DNA of 64,000 bases from Capsicum annuum. Taxonomy: Eukaryota > Streptophyta > Magnoliopsida > Solanales > Solanaceae. Shown here in pieces: positions 57,432 through 64,000 of the stretch. The position numbers and the translations under genes are program-made. The stretch spans positions 1 to 64,000 of the forward strand of contig NW_025860977.1 in assembly GCF_002878395.1 (NCBI RefSeq). The letters run 5' to 3'. The notes under the pieces were generated by a model. The model ran no database searches. It was not told where the DNA came from and was given only the letters and a program-made list of their open reading frames with translations. Each line of letters starts with the position of its first letter. Within the stretch, counting starts at the first letter, position 1.

Positions 57432-57762
57432 TTTACAATTTTGAATTTTGATGGTAAAATCATATGAAGAACTCGAGAAAACCCTAGTTTCTGTTGTAGT
57501 GTTCCATTGACTGTCGTGGTATTGGTGTTGGTGGTGGTGTTTGTGGTAGTTGTGGTGGCACTGGTGGTGGCATTGGTTGGTGGTGTTTGTGGTGGCTGTC
57601 GGTGGTGTCGATATTTATGGTGTTTGTGGCATTGGTTGATGGTGTTTGTGGTGGTGGCTATTGGTGTGTCGGTATTGGTGGTGTTTGTAATGTATTTGTT
57701 AAAATTTATGTATACAACAATTGTAATGTAAATTTTGTTTTTCTGTTGTTTGTAGGTAAAAC
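57432..57762 (+). promoter_or_regulatory. Leader intron of ULP-like copy 2
   Basis: Counterpart of 2353-2699: TTGATGGTAAAATCATATGA, AAACCCTAGTTTCTGTTG, the G/T-rich tract GGTGGTGTTTGTGG (57520-57700), and an acceptor TTGTTTGTAG just before GTAAAACATG. Confidence 0.65.
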
Positions 57763-59027
57763 ATGTCTCCCAAAATAAAAGAAAGTGAAAGTGGATCAAC
57801 GTCTGATCACCCCAAAAAAAGGATACAGTACAAAGGGATTTAGAGGAGCTTCCTGAACAATCTCAGTCAGGGAAAAGTGCAATGAGGAGAGATATGAAAA
57901 CAATGTTGAGGGAGGTGGACAAGGGTCTGTAGATGGTGATGAAGAAAATAAAAGTGAGAAAGAGTAGGAATGAGAGAGTGAGAAAGAGAAAGAGAATGAT
58001 CCTGTCAAAACTTTTAGTATTGACAAGTTTCAAGTTACAATGACGATAAATGACCCAAAAGCAAAATTAACTGGTCAAATTGTACTTAAATGTCAGATGG
58101 GAAGAAATTTTAATAATTTTAGGAAAATTATGAAGAACGAAAACATAGATGGACTTTTTAAGAAGAGCTGCTTTGGACGCTTTCTTGAGCTGCCGGTGAC
58201 CCCCCTGCCCATTTCCATTTTCGTATAATGATGGTGTATGGTCTTCTCAAGCGTAGGATCAAGTACATGGGGGATGATAAAGATCTAGAGGAGGGGGGCA
58301 AAAAGAAGATGGATGAAATCTAGATAAATTACTGTGGCATGCTGGTTTGTTTTGGCTTGCAGGAGTTTGCCATAGTGACGGGCTTGAGATGCCATCGTCC
58401 AGAAGAACCACCACCCCGTAAAAGATCAGAGGCAAGAAAACCCAAGGAAAAAATAGATGGGTTGTTTGACATTGCTTAACGTGGCTACAAAGCATCAGAT
58501 TTGATGATAGATCTCGAGGATAAACCCATACCAGAGTAGTGCAGAGGGCAATTGTGCTTAGTTTGGTTTACCCATTCGTTTATATAAGCAAGAGACGTCA
58601 ACAAGGCCATAGAAGATAATTTGTTAGCACGAGGTGAGGATTTTGAAAAATTCAATAATTATCCCTAGGGAAATGACAGCTTCTACTTGACTGTCCAATA
58701 TTTACTGACAAAGCTATCCTCATGGACGACCTCATTATACGAATTTTCTTGGGCTTTCATGGTAAGATTAGTCACTAATTTCACTCATCCATTAATTTAT
58801 ATTGAATATAGTTATTATGACTTTTTTTTGCTTGCTTCCTGTTAACATTTTTTAGGCTTGTGCATTTGAAGCCATTCCTCCCCTCCGAAAGCAGTTAATG
58901 GATTACCTAGATGACGTTTCTCATCCAAGGATGTTTAGGTGGTTGACTTCAAAGAGAAACACCAATATTAAGGAGGCTGATCTCTTTAACCCTCTGGATG
59001 ATACAGTATGTCTTCTTTAAGTAAAGT
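57763..59027 (+). pseudogene. DUF1985/ULP1-like gene, copy 2, truncated
   Basis: Starts MSPKIKESESGSTSDHPKKR. DUF1985 segments are read across frames: NDPKAKLTGQIVLKCQMGRN, MMVYGLLKRRIKYMGDDKD, YCGMLVCFGLQEFAIVTGLR, LCLVWFTHSF, SFYLTVQYLLTKL, ACAFEAIPPLRKQLMDYLDD, HPRMFRWLTSKRNTNIKEAD. The 58762-58855 intron matches copy 1. Stops include several TAG codons where Gln is expected. The linker and peptidase exons are absent: the next intron is cut at about 59318 by unrelated LTR sequence. Copies 1 and 2 share direction and upstream block. Confidence 0.82.
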
Positions 59028-59049
59028 AATTCTACTCAAAGAAAGATAT

Positions 59050-59318
59050 TGGACAGATGTTATATCTGGTGCAACAGATATTATATTTGATGCACCAGAT
59101 GGGATATCTGTTGTGATAGGTTACCCGTCCTGTGCCAATTGGTGTAATTGATGGATAATCTGTTGTGACAGACGGTTGATATCTTGCATCAGATTAACCA
59201 TCTGTTGTTTTGGTTCTCTGAACCCGACTCCTAACAGATTAACCATCTACTGCAAATTATACAACAAATGTGTAATCTGATATAACATATTATTAATCTG
59301 TTGCGACATACAGATCAT
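59050..59318. repeat. Palindrome array in truncated ULP-like intron
   Basis: Matches 4055-4290 (TATATCTGGTGCAACAGATA, GATGCACCAGATGGGATATC, CAGATTAACCATCTGTTG). Similarity ends after CATACAGATCATC at about 59318. Confidence 0.75.
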
Positions 59319-59352
59319 CACAGCTTTATGGAAACCCAATGACCATGAACCT

Positions 59353-59366
59353 AGGCTCTGATACTA
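59353..59366 (-). other. Primer-binding site of minus-strand element E
   Basis: Minus TAGTATCAGAGCCT, next to an LTR end at 59371. Only about 50 bp of internal sequence remains to its left. Confidence 0.65.
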
Positions 59367-59370
59367 AGCT

Positions 59371-59490
59371 TGTTACGACCCGAACCAGGTCCTGGCCGTG
59401 ACGGGTATCCTAAGTCCGTTGAGGACTAGGGATCACCCCCCTTTGCCGAGTTAAAATATAACACAATACAATTAGCAGTGGATGAGTTTT
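59371..59490 (-). repeat. LTR of element E, inner part
   Basis: Plus-strand text TGTTACGACCCGAACCAGGT, GACGGGTATCCTAAGTCCG and GAGTTTTGAATATATAAT; on the minus strand it is an LTR 3' end CGGGTCGTAACA followed by the primer site. It is interrupted near 59490. Confidence 0.65.
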
Positions 59491-62480
59491 GAATATATAA
59501 TTGATAACGCTCAACTTACACATCAATTTAGTGCAAGGGGGTCGTCGTCAATATATTTACCCAACTTTGGAGTCGGGATCGAATCCACGAGGAATAATGT
59601 GAGTGATGATTAAACTAATTTGAAACTATAACTACAAGCTGAATTCAAAAAAATGATACGAAAAGATAAAATGGGTTTTTTTTAATGATTGAACAAAAGC
59701 TATTAACACGTCAATTCGTTTTAGAACTCAAAGCTAAAATTCCAATGGTTCAAAACAATGACAGAGAGAAACTAGGGTTGTGATCACTATGATTATTAAT
59801 CTCCATTGAATAATAACTGCAGTATTAGGTTCTCATGACTTGTGGGAAACACCAAATTATCAGTTTCGAGTGTCCATCTAAGTGTTTATCAACCTACCTA
59901 GATGTTGAACTCCCCAATTCTCTCGAACTTAGGAGAACATTCTATTCACACTAATTTTATCTCAAGTTGATCAATCTTGTTACAATATTAATCATTAGAT
60001 GGGAGCTTAAGCTAGGATCACTATTGGACTTTTCTTCAGCTTGTAATGTAGGCTTGGGGCTAGGATTTTAATAAAGGATATTTAAAGTGACTAAGCCTCC
60101 CTGGAACTACACTATTTTTGGGGTCTCACTTATCAACCTTTAACCTATTTCTCCCTCTCTTTATTAAAGCAAATTTAGGCTGGATGCGGTCCTTTAGTCT
60201 TTTATTTTCTCTTTTTCACAATTTCTTTTCTTATTCTTTTTTCTACCACACCCAGCTTTGCATTTTTTTTTCTTATTTTACCCTTCTTCATACTCACTTT
60301 ACATCACACACCTCTATGATGGCCACCCTCAACTTAGGTGATTTGCCTAAGTCAAAGTGCACAATGCCCAAGGAGAACCAAGGCCAAAATAGGTTCATTA
60401 TGATACAAGTGAGAAGGTGATAGGTATAATAAAAAATATAGGCATTCAGGCTCAAAATCAGGATCAAGGGATATTATTAAAACATGGAAGGTCATTTAGG
60501 CTAAAAGTGGACTAATCTCAGAAATGACCTATGATCCTTTCCTAACTAATCTCCTACAACCAAGGCAAGACTAACCGAGCAAGTTCTGGATTTAACATAC
60601 AACGGGAACTAGGTAGTATCTCACAAACACATGGCACAAAGGTCCATCACAAGCTACTACCTATCCGGGTCATACGTTTGTTAGCAATGATTATCATATC
60701 CCTAATACCAATGTCATAAAAAGATTCACAGTATTCACATATAGATGCACATCACACAGTTTCAAAATAGATAATTGGAGAGGTATTTATCATTCTAAAA
60801 AATCAACAAAAATATGTCAACTGCCCCAGATACTTATTTTTCTCCCAATTAACCACAACACATCACAAAACAAAACACAATATGCCTAAACATGCCGGCT
60901 CTGCTAGGAATAAGACTCCGGGGAAAAAGGCACAACAACAAAAAACCCCAAGAGGACATCAACATCCATAAACAGTCTCACCCTAACTTAAAATCATGCA
61001 TTGTCCCCAATACATCAAACTAAAACAAGAGACTTAGAAACATACCTGTGGCACCATAGGTGCAAAGATCTGATGTCAATCACATACTACAAGTACAAAT
61101 AAAATACCTTGGGTTGCCTCTCAAACAACGCCTGATTGTTGCGGCATGACCCAACTCAGCTTTTTCCTCCACCTTGAGGATATAAATTTCACCCCCAACT
61201 TAGAATCCATATTCTTGCCTTACTCAAAGGAGGGTATTACAAAAATTAAGAAGTCAAGTAATGAATTTAGCGTGGTAAACCACTTGTCCTTAAAGTGAGG
61301 TATGCTTTTATGTTGCTTGTCTAATGTAAAATCAAGAATATAGGATTCTTGTTCCTAATCTTCACACTCTTCTACCATTTTAAATGATTCCACAGACAAT
61401 ATATCATCTAAACATAATGTCAAAAAGTGCTTTGAGTGAGGCCCAACCAATCCTACTTCATAATTTACACTATCTACTACACACTCACTTTTTTTCACCT
61501 TCTCGACATCTTCACTTCGAAATTTGGCTAGTCTTTTTTAGAGATTTTCTTGGTTTCTTCTTTTACCTCTAGCACCATGTCCTCAATCTTGGCATCATCC
61601 CTCATGATTGGTTCGGTTGGTTTGGAAATTACCGAGAATTGCTCAACATCAAGATCAACATCAATATAGGGTTCTTGCTCCTCATCTTCACACTCTTCCA
61701 TTATTTTAAATGATTCCACAAACAAGATATCATCTAAACATAATATAGAAGAATGCTTTGAATGATTGACCTCTATATCCATCTCCTCATGAATGATTGG
61801 CCTCATGTCTTGACATATATCACATTTAATATCATACGTTTCTTTCTAGAGATACAATATGTGTTGAAACATAGCTTCAATGCCACTCTTTCCGATGTTT
61901 CGTTCTTCTTTTTCTTGACCATAAGACCTATCAAACTCATAAGAAGAACTAGAATTTGGGTTAGCATAATAGGGGGAGGGACCATTTGGTCAATCACTCT
62001 AATGTCCATCTTGACCACCACATAAAGAACAATCATACTCCCGATAGGATGGAGATGGTGCACACATCTCTCTCTGGGGAGCATATCTATAATCTTGCCA
62101 AAAGTGAGGTCCATCACAATATGGACAGAGATCATCAAGCTAAGATTTCCAACCACCAAGCTCACATTCATTCCAAGCTACCATAGTAATAAGTAAACTA
62201 AAATAAAAATCTAACTAACACAAGAAATAAAAGAAAACTAAAAACAAATATTTACAAGTTTGAATTCAAGCAAGTAGGCTAGAATTTCAAACCAACTCAA
62301 TAACAAGATAGTTAAGAAACTAGATTTGAAAGGAATTTAAGAATTTCAGCAACCATTCCAATCCACAGTAATCCAAAAGCCCCTAAGAACCAACATTAAT
62401 GTAAGTCGATACATGCCCTTGATGATAACCAAAAGAAAATTGAAATATAATTTATGACGTAGTGAAACCAAAACATGAAA
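59491..62480 (-). mobile_element. Degenerate retroelement nested in LTR E
   Basis: Left end TTGATAACGCTCAACTTACA followed by CTTTGGAGTCGGGATCGAATC; similar LTR-end text accompanies Tat/Ogre-type gypsy elements in plants, recalled without a search. Contains T-rich 60100-60320, GGGTTGCCTCTCAAACAACG near 61112, and a broken minus-strand frame at 61528-62171. The right end is not defined; 62480 is approximate. No second LTR was found. Confidence 0.4.
61528..62171 (-). pseudogene. Unidentified acidic ORF of nested retroelement
   Basis: Minus-strand pieces read across frames: CPYCDGPHFWQDYRYAPQRE, SLCGGQDGH, YYANPNSSSSYEFDRSYGQE, then MRPIIHEEMDIEVNHSKHSS, EECEDEEQEPYIDVDLDVEQ and MVLEVKEETKKISKKD. 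A Cys/His-rich start and acidic tail are visible, with stops and at least one frame change. I do not recognise the family; a gag-like role is only suggested by context. Confidence 0.4.
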
Positions 62481-64000
62481 TAAGGGTGTTCGTAAGAATG
62501 TAAGCTCACCACTTCAAGCTAACTCACAAGCAATCTAGGGATTACCTAACACTATACAGGAAAAGCAGAAGTGTGTTCATTCCCTATATCTCATGAGGAT
62601 ATAGCATCTGGAGATGGTTAGAAGGGTGAGCGCTAGCATCTAACTCAGGAAAGGGATAAAATAATGCCATGATCAAGTCAGTCCAAAACAATTCAGAAAC
62701 TAATGCACATAATTATATACATATATATATATATATAATATGTCGGGACTGGGAACAAGGCTTAGTATAAAAGTAAAACATTAGCCTGGAATGTCTATCC
62801 CTAGATATATAGGTCTAGCTCTCACCTTGCTAAAAGGGTCTTAGTATGTGTTAGCCATACAAACTGAGGTATTATGAAATACCATGGAATGCCCCAACCC
62901 CACGCCTATCTAAGATACATATATATAATATAAACTATGCACACGGTCATCAAGACCCCCACGCTGGTAAATGTGATTTCCAGTGTTCGTCCTTCGTGGG
63001 ACTTACACCTTTACTGTAAGCTACACAACCCCCATTAAGACCAATTAATATAGTTTACACATTCACATTTATTAAACAAGGATCATACATTAAGGCATCA
63101 ACCACAGGTGTCGGTATACCATTACACTTTCAAGCTTATAATTATACCATACCAATTTCATCAACTTGGAGGAATGCCACAACCCCTTTTATTTATAAAA
63201 TCAAGTTGCAGGAATGCCACGCCACCCTTCTTTCACTAAATCAAGATTAAAATAAAAAACCTAGCCAATAAGGATTTCAAAACCCTTTTTAGCCATTTAA
63301 CTATTTATGAAATACAATAGTTTAGGAAAGTAAGCCAAATCATGTGATTAACCATAATTCAAATCCAATTATGTGAGTGCGTTGAGGGAACACAATTTAT
63401 AAAACCAAATTCCAAACTAAAATCATCAAATTAGGGGAATACCTCGACTTCCATCCCATTCACCATACCCATGAACCCTAATGGGTTTTAAAATACATGA
63501 ATAAAACATGAACAAATATGAACACTTGCATTAAAACCATGGGAATGCAAATCAAGTAACAATCCGTCCAACACCCTCAACTTAAATCAAAATCCATAAT
63601 CAAACCCATATGAATAACCATTTAAACACATGCTTCAAGTCAAACAAGTTTAAGGGGAGAGTTACATGCCTGAAAGTATCATAATTATAGATATAACTCA
63701 CCACTTGGAAACTCTAAATGATCAACCTTGAGAAACCCTAACTTATTCTTGACTTAGGGATTTGAGAGAGTTTAAGAGTGTGTTTGATTATGTTTTTGGG
63801 TGATAATAAGGTCCCAAAATTATTTTAAGGTCGTGGGTCACAATTGGGGAAAAATAAAATTGACCAAAGTGCCCCCAATTAAAACACAAGAAAAATAGTA
63901 ACTACGAGTCATGTCATGACTCACGATGTCTAGTTACGAGTCAACGCCATAACTCATAGTCTAGGTAGAGACATAGGGAATTCTCACCGTTAACCCTATG
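62481..64000 (-). repeat. LTR of element E, outer part, leaves the window
   Basis: Non-coding sequence in the style of a gypsy LTR (CTGGAGATGGTTAGAAGGGT, GGTCTAGCTCTCACCTTGC, GGAATGCCACAACCCC and GGAATGCCACGCCACCC near 63170-63230, CTCACCACTTGGAAACTC). An (AT)n tract occurs at 62715-62740. Assignment to the same LTR as 59371-59490 is by position and style; the far end lies beyond 64000. Confidence 0.45.

Noticed and set aside
60118..60420. 100-codon open frame in the nested element
   Set aside because: Phe/Ser-rich translation of a T-rich tract without a recognisable domain.

Overview
The window is plant nuclear DNA made almost entirely of mobile-element sequence. Long terminal repeats (LTRs) of 2-3 kb, Ty3/gypsy polyproteins of the chromodomain-bearing Tekay/Del type, initiator-Met primer sites, spliced Mutator-like (MULE) genes and CTCCGTTTC-type MITEs point to a large dicot genome. 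The style of the LTRs and MULE genes suggests Solanaceae, possibly Capsicum; this is inference and no marker gene proves it. No ordinary single-copy host gene, tRNA, rRNA or CRISPR array was recognised. Every protein-coding locus seen is broken by stops, frameshifts, deletions or insertions. LAYOUT: 1-2.1 kb holds two alternating tandem repeats, a 51-52 bp unit built on the palindrome CATCTGTTGCAACAGATG and a roughly 170-210 bp unit with an ATCGATCGATC core. 2.1-6.2 kb is a plus-strand DUF1985/ULP1 (C48 cysteine peptidase) pseudogene. 6.6-7.15 kb is a convergent minus-strand GRF zinc-finger/transmembrane pseudogene. 8.1-18.5 kb is minus-strand gypsy element A, whose integrase is split by a 2.6-kb solo LTR with a perfect target duplication. 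18.5-22.2 kb is AT-rich sequence without recognisable genes. 22.2-25.5 kb is a plus-strand MULE transposase pseudogene (MULE domain, SWIM, CCHC) with a leader intron full of the same palindromes. 25.8-29.95 kb is a 2.07-kb tandem duplication; each copy carries a small minus-strand gene with a good TATA box and a MITE. 29.5-31.5 kb is an almost spacerless inverted repeat with arms near 0.9 kb. 31.3-32.5 kb is a spliced-looking minus-strand fragment. From 32.7 kb the block of 1-4.3 kb is repeated in the same orientation, including its repeats, leader and DUF1985 exons, but interrupted by gypsy element B (34.0-43.55 kb), gypsy element C (44.6-53.9 kb) and solo LTR D (54.2-57.4 kb). It ends abruptly at about 59.32 kb. 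59.3-64 kb is a minus-strand gypsy LTR split by another degenerate retroelement and running off the window. HOW THE PARTS RELATE: the non-gypsy sequence looks like pieces of one MULE family. MULEs carrying ULP1-like peptidase genes are established in plants as the Kaonashi group. Here the transposase, the ULP-like gene, their introns, both small convergent genes and their flanks share the same 18-bp palindrome, which is the most unusual signal in the window. The gypsy elements are later insertions. Perfect target duplications were seen for the solo LTR in A (ATATC), element C (ACAGT) and solo LTR D (TTTAC), and a near-perfect one for B. One assembly gap (47156-47255) lies in the 5' LTR of element C and is flanked by a 201-bp near-identical duplication, so it is probably an unmerged contig overlap.
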